64,000 nucleotides of DNA from Clostridia bacterium (GTDB lineage Bacteria; Bacillota; Clostridia; Oscillospirales; Acutalibacteraceae). The position numbers were made by a program, and so were the translations under genes. Positions 24,878-33,792 of this stretch are shown piece by piece. Below the pieces are notes generated by a model, which was given only the letters and a program-made list of their open reading frames with translations, did no database searches and was not told the origin of the DNA. Positions within the stretch are counted from its first letter, which is position 1. Each line of letters begins with the position of its first letter. The stretch is taken from NCBI GenBank assembly GCA_017937865.1, contig JAGBCU010000062.1:1-64000 (forward strand), read 5' to 3'.

Positions 24878-26374
24878 GTGTTATATACATCAACAAGAGA
24901 TAATAATGTAAGGGTTACTGCTTCAAAGGCAATTACTGACGGTATTTCACCCGATGGCGGTTTATATATTCCCGTTGAAATTCCGGCACTTTCAGCTGAT
25001 GATATAAAAGCTCTTTGCTCTGCTAATTATAAAGAGAGAGCAAAAAAGGTTCTCGGTCTTTATCTTTCAGACTTTTCAAAGGAAGAGCTTGATTATTGTG
25101 TTGAGGGTGCTTATAAAGACGGTAAGTTTTCTTCAGAGGCAGTAGCACCCGTAGTTAAGCTTCACGATAACGTTAATATCCTTGAGCTTTTCAAAGGTCC
25201 TACCTGTGCTTTTAAGGATATGGCTTTACAGATTCTTCCGTATCTTCTTACAGTATCTGCAAAGAAAAACCTTAAAGATAAAGAAATCGTTATTCTTGTT
25301 GCTACCTCGGGTGATACGGGTAAAGCGGCTCTCGAAGGCTTTAAAGACGTTGAGGGTACAAAGATTCTTGTTTTCTATCCCAACGACGGTGTCAGCCCAA
25401 TGCAGAAGCTTCAGATGACAACCCAAGAGGGTAATAACGTTGGCGTTTGTGCTATTTACGGTAATTTCGATGATGCTCAGACAGGCGTTAAATCAATTTT
25501 TACTAATAAAGAAATTCTTGACAGATTTGAGAAAAATAACCTTGTTTTCTCATCTGCTAACTCAATTAACTGGGGCAGACTTGCACCTCAGATTGTTTAC
25601 TACGTTTCCGCTTATTGTGATATGGTAAATAGCGGCGCAGTAAATTTCGGCGACAAGATTAATATTGTTGTGCCTACAGGTAACTTCGGCAACATTCTTG
25701 CCGCTTACTTTGCAAAAGAAATGGGTCTTCCCGTTAATAAGCTTATCTGTGCTTCAAATGCAAATAAAGTTCTCACTGACTTCATTGAAACAGGTATTTA
25801 TGATAGAAACAGAGATTTCTATACAACCGTTTCACCCTCAATGGATATTCTTATTTCAAGTAACCTTGAAAGACTTTTATATATCCTTTGCGGCAGAGAT
25901 TCAAACGTTATCAACGATTGGTTTGGTCAGTTAAAGGATAATGGCAAGTATTCTGTTAGTGATGACGTTAAAGCTAAAATCAGCGAGCTTTTCGTTGCAG
26001 GCTGCTGTGACGACGATATGACAAAGGCTACAATTGGCGAAACCTATGATGCTTACTCATATCTTGCTGATACTCATACTGCAGTTGCTATTAACGTTTG
26101 TAACGGTTATATTGCAAAAACAGGTGATAATACACCCGTTGTTATTGCTTCTACTGCATCACCCTTTAAATTCTCTAAAGCAGTTCTCAGTGCAGTTGAG
26201 AAGGATGCAAAGGAATATGACGACGAGTTCAGCACCGTTGCAGCACTTGAAAATATTTCATCTCTTAAAGCTCCTCAACAGCTTGCAGACCTCAAGGGTA
26301 AACAGGTTCGTTTTAATAAGGTTGCTTCTAAAGAGGATATGGCTCAGGTTGTATTCGATATGTTAGGTATTTGA
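24878..26374 (+). CDS. thrC: Threonine synthase
   Basis: PLP enzyme converting O-phosphohomoserine to threonine. The 498 residues match the long class of threonine synthases: N-terminal YTSTRDNNVRVTASKAI, cofactor lysine K113 in GPTCAFKDMALQ, and LVATSGDTGKAALEGF. The substrate/PLP stretch SSANSINWGRLAPQ and the phosphate loop VPTGNFGNILAAYFAKEMG follow. GTG 24878 is chosen because GGGAAG is eight bases upstream; GTG 24869 overlaps that site. No other threonine gene is nearby. Confidence 0.95.
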   Translation: MLYTSTRDNNVRVTASKAITDGISPDGGLYIPVEIPALSADDIKALCSANYKERAKKVLGLYLSDFSKEELDYCVEGAYKDGKFSSEAVAPVVKLHDNVNILELFKGPTCAFKDMALQILPYLLTVSAKKNLKDKEIVILVATSGDTGKAALEGFKDVEGTKILVFYPNDGVSPMQKLQMTTQEGNNVGVCAIYGNFDDAQTGVKSIFTNKEILDRFEKNNLVFSSANSINWGRLAPQIVYYVSAYCDMVNSGAVNFGDKINIVVPTGNFGNILAAYFAKEMGLPVNKLICASNANKVLTDFIETGIYDRNRDFYTTVSPSMDILISSNLERLLYILCGRDSNVINDWFGQLKDNGKYSVSDDVKAKISELFVAGCCDDDMTKATIGETYDAYSYLADTHTAVAINVCNGYIAKTGDNTPVVIASTASPFKFSKAVLSAVEKDAKEYDDEFSTVAALENISSLKAPQQLADLKGKQVRFNKVASKEDMAQVVFDMLGI

Positions 26375-26384
26375 GGTGACGTGA

Positions 26385-27083
26385 TTGTCATTGTTTGTTA
26401 TAGGTGATACCCACTTGTCTTTATCTGTTGATAAACCTATGGATATTTTCAAGGGGTGGACTGACTACGTTGAGCGTCTTGAAAGCAATTGGAACAAAAT
26501 CGTTTCACCTGAAGACAGTGTTGTAATACCGGGTGATATATCGTGGGCTATGGGTTTTAGTGAGGCGGTAAAGGATTTTAGCTTTCTTAATTCTCTTAAC
26601 GGCACCAAATATATCCTTAAAGGTAACCATGATTATTGGTGGAATACGATGTCAAAAATGAATAAGTTTCTTTCAGAAAACGGTTTTGACAGTATCAGGA
26701 TAATCCACAATAACGCCTATTCAGTTGAAGGCTTTGCAATTGGTGGCTCAAGAGGTTGGTTTTACGATGATTCTTCTCCTGCAGATCAAAAGGTTATCTT
26801 AAGAGAAGCCGGTAGGTTAAGAGCATCTCTTAAAGAGGCTGAAAAGCTTGGGGGAGAGCTTATAGCTTTTCTTCATTATCCTCCAATAAGTGCAACTCAG
26901 GAGTGCGAAGAGATTCTTTCCGTGTTGAAGGAGTTTCCTGTTAAAAGATGTTATTTCGGGCATCTTCACGGGTTTATAGCTCCCGAAAATGCAAAGATTA
27001 ATTATGAGGGTATTGAATTTAATCTTGCTTCTGCAGATTATCTTACATTCTGTCCAAAGCTTATTTCACCCTCAGAAAATTGA
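26385..27083 (+). CDS. Calcineurin-like metallophosphoesterase
   Basis: A 232-residue cytoplasmic phosphoesterase with every metal-binding motif in order: GDTHLS, PGDISW, KGNHDYWW, HYPP and GHLHG. The substrate is unknown. The start TTG 26385 follows GAGGTGACG, 10 bases after the thrC stop, so co-transcription with thrC is likely. Confidence 0.85.
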   Translation: MSLFVIGDTHLSLSVDKPMDIFKGWTDYVERLESNWNKIVSPEDSVVIPGDISWAMGFSEAVKDFSFLNSLNGTKYILKGNHDYWWNTMSKMNKFLSENGFDSIRIIHNNAYSVEGFAIGGSRGWFYDDSSPADQKVILREAGRLRASLKEAEKLGGELIAFLHYPPISATQECEEILSVLKEFPVKRCYFGHLHGFIAPENAKINYEGIEFNLASADYLTFCPKLISPSEN

Positions 27084-27171
27084 TTTTAAACGGCGTTTTG
27101 AAAAAAACTTGATTTTTTATCCGTTTTTATGGAAAATTCTTCAAAAAACAGTAGAAATTTGCAGATTATTA

Positions 27172-27180
27172 TGATATAAT
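27172..27180 (+). promoter_or_regulatory. Extended -10 promoter of trigger factor
   Basis: TGATATAAT (27172-27180) is an extended -10 element. No good -35 box is seen at 17 bases. The start codon lies 45 bases downstream. Confidence 0.6.
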
Positions 27181-27224
27181 CTTGCAGTTAATATATGTTC
27201 GCAAAATGAAAGGATGTTATACTA

Positions 27225-28664
27225 ATGAGTTTAAAGTCTTGCGAAAAAGTTGAAACAAACGTATATGCTCTTGAAATTTCTATAGAAAGCGATGCTTTTA
27301 AAGCAGCAGTTTCAAAGGCTTATGCAAAGAACAAAGGTAAATACAACGTTCCCGGTTTCCGCAAGGGCAAAGCTCCCAAGCACATTATCGAAACCTACTA
27401 CGGCAAAGAAGTTTTCTGGTATGATGCAATTGATGCTGAGTATCCCGTTCTCTTCGACGAGGCTGTTAAAGAAGCAGGTATTGTTCCTGTTGCAGCTCCC
27501 TTTGAAGATGAAATCGTTTCTCTTGATGAAAACGGCTTTGTTATCAAGCTTAAAGTAACTGTTAAGCCTGAGGTTGAGCTTAAAGCTTACAAAGGCATTA
27601 AAGCAGAAAAAGAAAAAGTTACTGTTAAGAAAACAGAAATCAAAGAAGAGGTTGACAGAGCTCTTGAAAAGGATGCTAAGCTTGTTACCGTTGAAGGCAA
27701 AGCAGCTAAGAAGGGTGATATCGCAACAATCGACTTTGAAGGCTTTGTTGACGGTGTTGCTTTTGAAGGCGGTAAAGGCGAAAGCTACGACCTTGAGCTC
27801 GGCTCAGGTAACTTCATTCCCGGTTTTGAAGATCAGGTTATCGGTCACAAAACAGGTGAAGAATTTGATATCGACGTTACTTTCCCCGAAGATTACGGTG
27901 CAGAAGATCTTGCAGGCAAGGCTTGTGTATTCAAAATCAAGCTTCATAAGATTATGAAGAAAGAGCTTCCCAAATACGATGACGAATTTGTAAAAGATAT
28001 CAGCGAGTTTGATACTGTTGCAGATTATGAAAAGAGCCTTGAAGAAGAAATCAAAGCTCGTAAGGAAGCAGCTGCTGACCGTGCTTTTGAAAGTGCAGTT
28101 ATGGATACTCTCGTTGACAACGTTATCGCAGAGATTCCTGCAGTTATGATTGAAAAAGAAATAGATAATCAGGTTAGCGAGTTTGAGTACAGACTTCGTG
28201 CTCAGGGTCTTGCTATGGATATGTATCTTCAGTATCTCGGTATGGATATCGCAGCTCTCCGCGATAGCTATAAGGAGGGTGCAGAGAAACAGGTTAAGCT
28301 TCGTCTTGCTCTTGAAAAGATTACAGAGCTTGAGAAAATCGAAATCAGTGACGAGGACGTTGAAACAGAGCTTAAATCTTATGCTGATGCATACGATATG
28401 CCTCTTGACAAAATCAAAACTCTTGTTGCTGCTGAAGATGTTAAGGCTGACCTTGCTTGCAGAAAAGCTATGGATATCGTTAAGGAAACTGCAGTTGCAG
28501 GTGCTAAGAAAAAAGCTCCCGCAAAGAAAGCAGCTGACGGTGCTGAAGCAGAAGCTCCTGCAGAAGAAAAGCCTGCAAAGAAGTCCGCTGCAAAGAAAAC
28601 AGCTGAAAAGAAACCCGCAGCAAAGAAAGCTCCTGCAAAAAAGAAAGCTGAAGACGCTGAATAA
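27225..28664 (+). CDS. tig: Trigger factor with Lys/Ala/Pro-rich C-terminal tail
   Basis: Ribosome-bound chaperone and peptidyl-prolyl isomerase. The 479 residues have the ribosome-binding loop GFRKGKAPKHIIE (about 44-56), an FKBP domain (about 160-245, with GDIATIDFEGFVDGVAF and GSGNFIPGFEDQ) and the C-terminal chaperone arms. Beyond the family's usual end, residues 423-479 form a low-complexity tail built of AKK, APAKK and AEK repeats, resembling histone H1 tails. ATG follows AAAGGATG. It stands first in the run tig-clpP-clpX-lon-ysxC, all protein folding and turnover genes, with a terminator after it. Confidence 0.95.
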   Translation: MSLKSCEKVETNVYALEISIESDAFKAAVSKAYAKNKGKYNVPGFRKGKAPKHIIETYYGKEVFWYDAIDAEYPVLFDEAVKEAGIVPVAAPFEDEIVSLDENGFVIKLKVTVKPEVELKAYKGIKAEKEKVTVKKTEIKEEVDRALEKDAKLVTVEGKAAKKGDIATIDFEGFVDGVAFEGGKGESYDLELGSGNFIPGFEDQVIGHKTGEEFDIDVTFPEDYGAEDLAGKACVFKIKLHKIMKKELPKYDDEFVKDISEFDTVADYEKSLEEEIKARKEAAADRAFESAVMDTLVDNVIAEIPAVMIEKEIDNQVSEFEYRLRAQGLAMDMYLQYLGMDIAALRDSYKEGAEKQVKLRLALEKITELEKIEISDEDVETELKSYADAYDMPLDKIKTLVAAEDVKADLACRKAMDIVKETAVAGAKKKAPAKKAADGAEAEAPAEEKPAKKSAAKKTAEKKPAAKKAPAKKKAEDAE

Positions 28665-28675
28665 TTTTAAAACCA

Positions 28676-28706
28676 ATGCCGCCGCCTGAATTTTTGGCGG
28701 CGGTAT
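28676..28706 (+). terminator. Hairpin after trigger factor
   Basis: ATGCCGCCGCC (28676-28686) and GGCGGCGGTAT (28696-28706) form a GC-rich stem around a 9-base loop with five T. Only a weak T-run follows, so it may be a leaky terminator between tig and clpP. Confidence 0.7.
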
Positions 28707-28777
28707 TATGCATATTTTGTTTAAAAACCAAAATATAGCCAATAATGCCGATATAACTTAAATAGGAGGTTGTAATT

Positions 28778-29359
28778 ATGGCACTTATTCCTTACGTTAT
28801 TGAGCAAACAAATCGCGGTGAACGTTCATACGATATTTTCTCAAGATTGCTCAATGATAGAATTATCGTTCTTTCTGATGAAGTAAATGATGCTACTGCA
28901 AGTATTATCGTAGCACAGCTTCTTTACCTTGAGGGTCAGGACCCTGATAAAGATATCAGCTTCTATATCAATAGCCCTGGTGGTAGCGTAACCGCAGGTC
29001 TTGCTATTTACGATACAATGAAATATATCAAATGTGATGTTTCAACTATTTGTATGGGTATGGCAGCTTCAATGGGTGCTTTCCTTTTTTCTTCAGGTAC
29101 AAAGGGCAAGAGATATATTCTTCCTAATGCTGAAGTAATGATTCATCAGCCCTTAGGCGGGGCTCAGGGTCAGGCTACTGAAATTCTTATCGCTGCCGAC
29201 CATATTAAACGTACAAAAGACCGTTTAAATAAAATTCTTGCTGAAAATACAGGCAAGAGCATTGAAGAAATCTTTCAGGATACAGAGCGTGATAACTGGC
29301 TTACAGCTGAAGAAGCAGTAAATTACGGTCTTGCTGATAAGATTATTGATAAAAGATAA
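28778..29359 (+). CDS. clpP: ATP-dependent Clp protease proteolytic subunit
   Basis: Serine protease forming the barrel that works with ClpX or ClpA/C. The 193 residues have the triad S98 ([10 protein letters not shown]), H123 (MIHQPLGG) and D172 (ERDNW), plus [19 protein letters not shown] 28778 follows ATAGGAGG. clpX starts 31 bases downstream, the usual clpP-clpX order. Confidence 0.97.
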   Translation: MALIPYVIEQTNRGERSYDIFSRLLNDRIIVLSDEVNDATASIIVAQLLYLEGQDPDKDISFYINSPGGSVTAGLAIYDTMKYIKCDVSTICMGMAASMGAFLFSSGTKGKRYILPNAEVMIHQPLGGAQGQATEILIAADHIKRTKDRLNKILAENTGKSIEEIFQDTERDNWLTAEEAVNYGLADKIIDKR

Positions 29360-29390
29360 TTTGTGAAGAAAACTCTACGGAGGTGCTATT

Positions 29391-30656
29391 TTGGCACGTG
29401 ATGATAAAGGGATGGAAGGTCAGGTTCGTTGCTCCTTTTGTGGCAAGACCCAATCACAAGTCCATCAGATGATATCGGGCCCCGGTGTTAATATCTGTGA
29501 CAGATGCGTTGATCTTTGTATGGATATTATCGAAGGTGTTCCCGACGAAAATGAAAAAGCGAGAGCTATTTCAAAGCAAAAAGCTAAGAAGCTTCCTAAG
29601 CCTCAGGAAATCAAAGCTACTCTTGATGAATATGTTATTGGTCAGGATTTAGCAAAAATGGTTTTAAGCGTTTCTGTTTATAACCATTATAAAAGAATTT
29701 TCTGTGATTCACCCGATGACGTTGAAATTAACAAAAGTAACGTTCTTTTGTTAGGTCCTACGGGTGTCGGTAAGACCCTTCTTGCTTCAACTCTTGCAAA
29801 GCTTCTTGACGTACCCTTTGCTATTGCTGATGCTACAACCTTAACTGAAGCAGGTTACGTTGGTGAAGATGTTGAAAATATTCTTCTTCGCCTTATTCAG
29901 GCTTCTGATTTTGACGTTGAAAAAGCAGAGTTAGGCATTATTTACGTTGACGAAATTGATAAGATTGCAAGAAAGTCTGAAAACACTTCGATAACCCGTG
30001 ACGTAAGCGGCGAGGGTGTTCAGCAGGCTCTTCTTAAAATTATTGAAGGCACTGTTGCAAACGTTCCTCCTCAGGGTGGAAGAAAGCATCCTCAGCAGGA
30101 ATTTATTCAGATTGATACGTCTAAAATTCTTTTTATCTGTGGCGGTGCTTTTTCAGGCTTAGAAAAGATTATTGAAGACAGATTAGGTAAAAGTGTTCTC
30201 GGTTTCGGTGCAGAGGTGCATTCAAAATCCGAGCTGAAAGAAATAGACCTTTTTTCAAAGGCGATTCCTCAGGATTTAGTGAAATTCGGTCTTATTCCCG
30301 AGCTTGTGGGTAGAATTCCCGTTATCACATCTCTTGAAAATCTTGATGCCGATGCACTTGTGAAAATAATCACTGAGCCTAAAAACTCTTTACTTAAGCA
30401 GTACAAGAGTCTTTTTAAAATGGATAAGGTTGACCTTGAATTTACTGATGATGCAGTAAGAAGAGTTGCTGAGCTTACCATTGAAAAGGAAACAGGTGCT
30501 CGCGGACTTCGTGCAATTATGGAAAAGGTTCTTATGCCTATAATGTATACCGTACCGTCTGATTCCACAATTCAATCTGTAAAAATTACCGCAGATGTTG
30601 TTGACGGCAAAGCTGAGCCTATAATCGCAAGAAAAGCGAAAGCAAGTAACCAATAA
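29391..30656 (+). CDS. clpX: Clp protease ATP-binding subunit ClpX
   Basis: AAA+ unfoldase that feeds substrates to ClpP. The 421 residues have an N-terminal zinc-binding domain ([14 protein letters not shown], then CDRCVDLC). Walker A is [11 protein letters not shown], Walker B is IIYVDEIDK, the pore loop region is AGYVGEDVE, and the sensor stretch is [12 protein letters not shown]. The start is TTG with GGAGGTG five bases before it. Confidence 0.97.
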   Translation: MARDDKGMEGQVRCSFCGKTQSQVHQMISGPGVNICDRCVDLCMDIIEGVPDENEKARAISKQKAKKLPKPQEIKATLDEYVIGQDLAKMVLSVSVYNHYKRIFCDSPDDVEINKSNVLLLGPTGVGKTLLASTLAKLLDVPFAIADATTLTEAGYVGEDVENILLRLIQASDFDVEKAELGIIYVDEIDKIARKSENTSITRDVSGEGVQQALLKIIEGTVANVPPQGGRKHPQQEFIQIDTSKILFICGGAFSGLEKIIEDRLGKSVLGFGAEVHSKSELKEIDLFSKAIPQDLVKFGLIPELVGRIPVITSLENLDADALVKIITEPKNSLLKQYKSLFKMDKVDLEFTDDAVRRVAELTIEKETGARGLRAIMEKVLMPIMYTVPSDSTIQSVKITADVVDGKAEPIIARKAKASNQ

Positions 30657-30664
30657 ATTAAAAG

Positions 30665-30684
30665 GGGAGTCGGCAACGACTCCC
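30665..30684 (+). other. clpX-lon intercistronic hairpin
   Basis: GGGAGTCG (30665-30672), a GCAA tetraloop and CGACTCCC (30677-30684) form a perfect 8-bp stem. A/T-alternating sequence follows instead of a T-run, so it is more likely an RNA stability or partial attenuation element than a full terminator. Confidence 0.6.
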
Positions 30685-30713
30685 AAATTATATATATAAT
30701 AGTTTGGAGAATT

Positions 30714-33143
30714 ATGTCAGATACTATTTTACAAAAAAGAGCATTACCCGTACTTGCTCTGAGAAATTTAGTTGTTTTTCCTGACCAGACAGTTTGTTTT
30801 GAGGTAGGAAGATTTAAATCAATAAGAGCTATAAGGTCTGCCGTTGATACAACCGACAGACAGCTTTTTCTTGTCACTCAAAAGGATGCAACTGTTGAAG
30901 ATCCGAAGGTTTCAGAATTATATGATATCGGCGTTGTAGCCGAAATCAAACAGATTTCGGGCGACGGTAACAGATTTGAAATCGTTGTTGAAGGTCTTTA
31001 CAGAGCGAGAATGGTTGAGGTGTTGCGTGAAAAAGCAAGTCTTCGCGGTGTAATAGAGCAGGTTGAAGAAATTCAGCCTGATGATAAGGATTTAAATACA
31101 GTTGCAACACTCCGTCTTTTAAAAGAGAGGGTAGATGCTTACGTTAACGTTAGTCCCCGTATTGCTCCTGAAATTTTTCTTTCAGTTTTAGAGGAGTCGG
31201 ATATTGCCGCTGCAACCGATGACGTTGCAGGTCATTTTCATCTTCAGGTAGAGGATAAACAAAAGCTTTTATCAGAGCTTAACGTTTTAACACGTGCAGA
31301 AAAGCTTTGTTCAATTCTTTCAAGAGAAACTGAAATTCTTGAAATTGAAACTCAAATCAATGAAAAAGTTCAGGAAAGAATGGATAAGCATCAAAGAGAA
31401 TATTATCTTCGTGAGCAGATAAAGGTTGCCTCTAATGAGCTCGGTGAAGATGATTCTCCTGTTGCTGAAGCGGATAAATATAAAGAAAAAATCAAGGCAC
31501 TTCCTATTGATGATAGGTCAAGAAAACGTCTTCTTGATGAGTGTGACAGATTTATAAAAACAACTCCGGGTAGCCCTGAAGCAAACGTTGCAAGAACTTA
31601 TCTTGAAAGAGTTGTTTCTCTTCCTTGGGGTGTTTTAACTGAGGATAATCTTGACGTTCAAGGTGCGAGAAAAATCCTTGAGAAAGACCATTACGGTTTA
31701 GAAGAAGTAAAAGAAAGAATTCTTGAGCTTATAGCTGTTAAAAAGCTTGCCCCCGATGCTAAAGCACAGATTTTGTGCCTTGTTGGCCCACCGGGTGTCG
31801 GTAAAACCTCTATAGCCTGTTCTCTTGCTGAGGCTATGGGCAGAAAGTATGTCCGTATATCTTTAGGCGGTGTCCATGATGAAGCTGAGATAAGAGGTCA
31901 TAGACGTACTTACATAGGCTCAATGCCGGGTAGAATAATTACAGCAATTGAGCAGGCAGGAACGTCTAATCCTCTTGTGCTTCTTGATGAAATAGATAAG
32001 CTGGGCAGTGATTATAAGGGTGACCCGTCATCCGCACTTCTTGAAGTGCTTGACGGTGAACAAAACAGCACTTTTACAGACCACTATATTGACGTGCCTT
32101 TTGATTTAAGTAAGGTTTTATTTATTACAACTGCTAATGACCCGTCGCAGATTCCCGGTCCTCTTTATGACCGTATGGAAATAATCGAGCTTTATAGCTA
32201 TACCGCTGAAGATAAATTCAGTATAGCGAAGAAATATCTTATACCGAAGCAAATTAAAAACTTTGGTATGAACAGTAAAATGCTTCGTTTTACTGATGCC
32301 GCAATAAGAGCTTTGATTGCTGATTATACAAAAGAAGCAGGCGTAAGAACGCTTGACAGAACTATTACAAAAATAATCAGAAAGGTTGCCGTTAAATTTG
32401 CAGATGGCTTTGAAGGAAAATTTACAGTTTCTCCATCAAATTTAGAAGAGCTTTTAGGTGCACCTAAATATAAAACTGCAAAGCTTGATTTTGAAGAAAT
32501 GATAGGTGCTGCTAACGGTCTTGCCTGGACTTCAGTTGGCGGCGAAATGATGCAGATTGAAGTAGCAGTGCTTGAGGGTAGCGGTAAGCTTGAGCTTACA
32601 GGCTCACTCGGTGACGTTATGAAGGAATCTGCAAAAGCTGCTATCAGCTTTATAAGAAGCCGATGTGAAAAGCTTGGTATTGATTCTGATTTTTATAAAA
32701 ATAAGGATATACATATCCACGTTCCCGAAGGTGCAGTACCTAAAGACGGGCCTTCTGCAGGTGTTACAATTACAACAGCTCTCGTTTCTGCGCTTACAGA
32801 AACTCCTGTTAACAAATCTGTTGCAATGACAGGTGAGATTACCTTAAGAGGTAAGGTTCTTCCTATAGGTGGCTTGAGAGAAAAGTCGACTGCCGCTTTT
32901 AAAAACGGAATGAAAGCAGTATTGATACCTGAGGGTAATAAAGCAGACCTTGATAAGGTTAACGATACAGTAAAAAATGCAATAGAGTTTATACCTGTTT
33001 CAAATCTTGACGAAGTTCTTTCAATTTCTTTGGTTAATAAAGGCAAAAAAAGAGTTGACAAGATAAACAATATATCAAAAAAGAACATTAATGAAAATAT
33101 TACTGATACAAAAACTAACGGTGTTTACTGTAAGGAGATTTAA
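30714..33143 (+). CDS. lon: ATP-dependent protease La (Lon)
   Basis: AAA+ serine protease degrading misfolded and regulatory proteins. The 809 residues include the N-terminal substrate domain (LPVLALRNLVVFPDQ), Walker A GPPGVGKTSIA and Walker B LVLLDEIDK. The proteolytic dyad is S681 (KDGPSAGVT) and K724 (GGLREKST), with the 43-residue spacing known for Lon. A basic Asn/Lys-rich tail of about 35 residues extends the C terminus. ATG follows TTGGAG. ysxC begins 2 bases after the stop. Confidence 0.97.
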   Translation: MSDTILQKRALPVLALRNLVVFPDQTVCFEVGRFKSIRAIRSAVDTTDRQLFLVTQKDATVEDPKVSELYDIGVVAEIKQISGDGNRFEIVVEGLYRARMVEVLREKASLRGVIEQVEEIQPDDKDLNTVATLRLLKERVDAYVNVSPRIAPEIFLSVLEESDIAAATDDVAGHFHLQVEDKQKLLSELNVLTRAEKLCSILSRETEILEIETQINEKVQERMDKHQREYYLREQIKVASNELGEDDSPVAEADKYKEKIKALPIDDRSRKRLLDECDRFIKTTPGSPEANVARTYLERVVSLPWGVLTEDNLDVQGARKILEKDHYGLEEVKERILELIAVKKLAPDAKAQILCLVGPPGVGKTSIACSLAEAMGRKYVRISLGGVHDEAEIRGHRRTYIGSMPGRIITAIEQAGTSNPLVLLDEIDKLGSDYKGDPSSALLEVLDGEQNSTFTDHYIDVPFDLSKVLFITTANDPSQIPGPLYDRMEIIELYSYTAEDKFSIAKKYLIPKQIKNFGMNSKMLRFTDAAIRALIADYTKEAGVRTLDRTITKIIRKVAVKFADGFEGKFTVSPSNLEELLGAPKYKTAKLDFEEMIGAANGLAWTSVGGEMMQIEVAVLEGSGKLELTGSLGDVMKESAKAAISFIRSRCEKLGIDSDFYKNKDIHIHVPEGAVPKDGPSAGVTITTALVSALTETPVNKSVAMTGEITLRGKVLPIGGLREKSTAAFKNGMKAVLIPEGNKADLDKVNDTVKNAIEFIPVSNLDEVLSISLVNKGKKRVDKINNISKKNINENITDTKTNGVYCKEI

Positions 33144-33145
33144 GT

Positions 33146-33727
33146 ATGAATTACAATAAGGTTGAATTTGAAGCGGCTTTCGGTACTTTAAAGCAAATCC
33201 CCGAGTCAGACTTACCCGAAATCGTTTTTGCAGGTCGTTCAAACGTTGGTAAATCATCAATGCTTAACCGCCTTTTTAACAGGAAAAATCTTGCAAGAGT
33301 ATCATCAATGCCCGGTAAAACTATAACCATTAACTTTTTTAAGGTTGAAAATGTTAGAATAGTTGACCTTCCCGGATACGGCTATGCTAAAGTAGCAAAG
33401 GGTGAGAAACGTAGGTGGGCTGAAATGATGGAGGGTTATTTCCAATCACCACGAAATATAAAACTCGTTGTTCAGCTTGTTGATATGCGTCATAAACCAT
33501 CAGAGGATGATTACGTTATGATGCGTTTTCTTCAAGATGCAGGATTACCCTTTATCGTTGCTGCTACAAAGTCTGACAAGCTCAATAAAACTCAATATAA
33601 TGAACGTAAAAACGCTTTAAAAGAAGAGTTAAAGGAGTTTGGCGAAGATTTAATTATAATTCCGTTTTCATCTGAAAAAGGTGAAGGCACGGACCTTCTT
33701 AAAGCCGAAATTGAAAAGGTTTTATAA
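33146..33727 (+). CDS. ysxC: Ribosome biogenesis GTP-binding protein YsxC/EngB
   Basis: GTPase needed for 50S subunit assembly. The 193 residues have FAGRSNVGKSSMLN (G1), PGKTITINFF (G2), VDLPGYGYAKVAKGEKRRW (G3 region), ATKSDKLNK (G4) and PFSSEKGEG (G5). ATG follows AAGGAG, which lies inside the end of lon. The lon-ysxC pairing is common in Firmicutes. A terminator follows. Confidence 0.95.
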   Translation: MNYNKVEFEAAFGTLKQIPESDLPEIVFAGRSNVGKSSMLNRLFNRKNLARVSSMPGKTITINFFKVENVRIVDLPGYGYAKVAKGEKRRWAEMMEGYFQSPRNIKLVVQLVDMRHKPSEDDYVMMRFLQDAGLPFIVAATKSDKLNKTQYNERKNALKEELKEFGEDLIIIPFSSEKGEGTDLLKAEIEKVL

Positions 33728-33742
33728 AATAACGATGCAAAG

Positions 33743-33786
33743 AAAAACACTTGTGAATCCCGAAAGGGAAACACAAGTGTTTTTTA
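33743..33786. terminator. Bidirectional terminator between ysxC and lepA
   Basis: AAAAACACTTGTG (33743-33755) pairs with CACAAGTGTTTTT (33772-33784). A small CCC/GGG stem sits in the loop, and A/T runs flank the stem. It serves the convergent ysxC and lepA transcripts. Confidence 0.9.
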
Positions 33787-33792
33787 CTTTTA

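Noticed and set aside
27804-28742. 312-residue minus-strand frame opposite trigger factor
   Set aside because: Cys/Phe/Leu-rich mirror of the Lys/Ala-rich tig codons, no ribosome binding site, and antisense to a certain gene.
30665-30684. Full terminator between clpX and lon
   Set aside because: The stem is perfect but no T-run follows, so it is kept only as an intercistronic hairpin.
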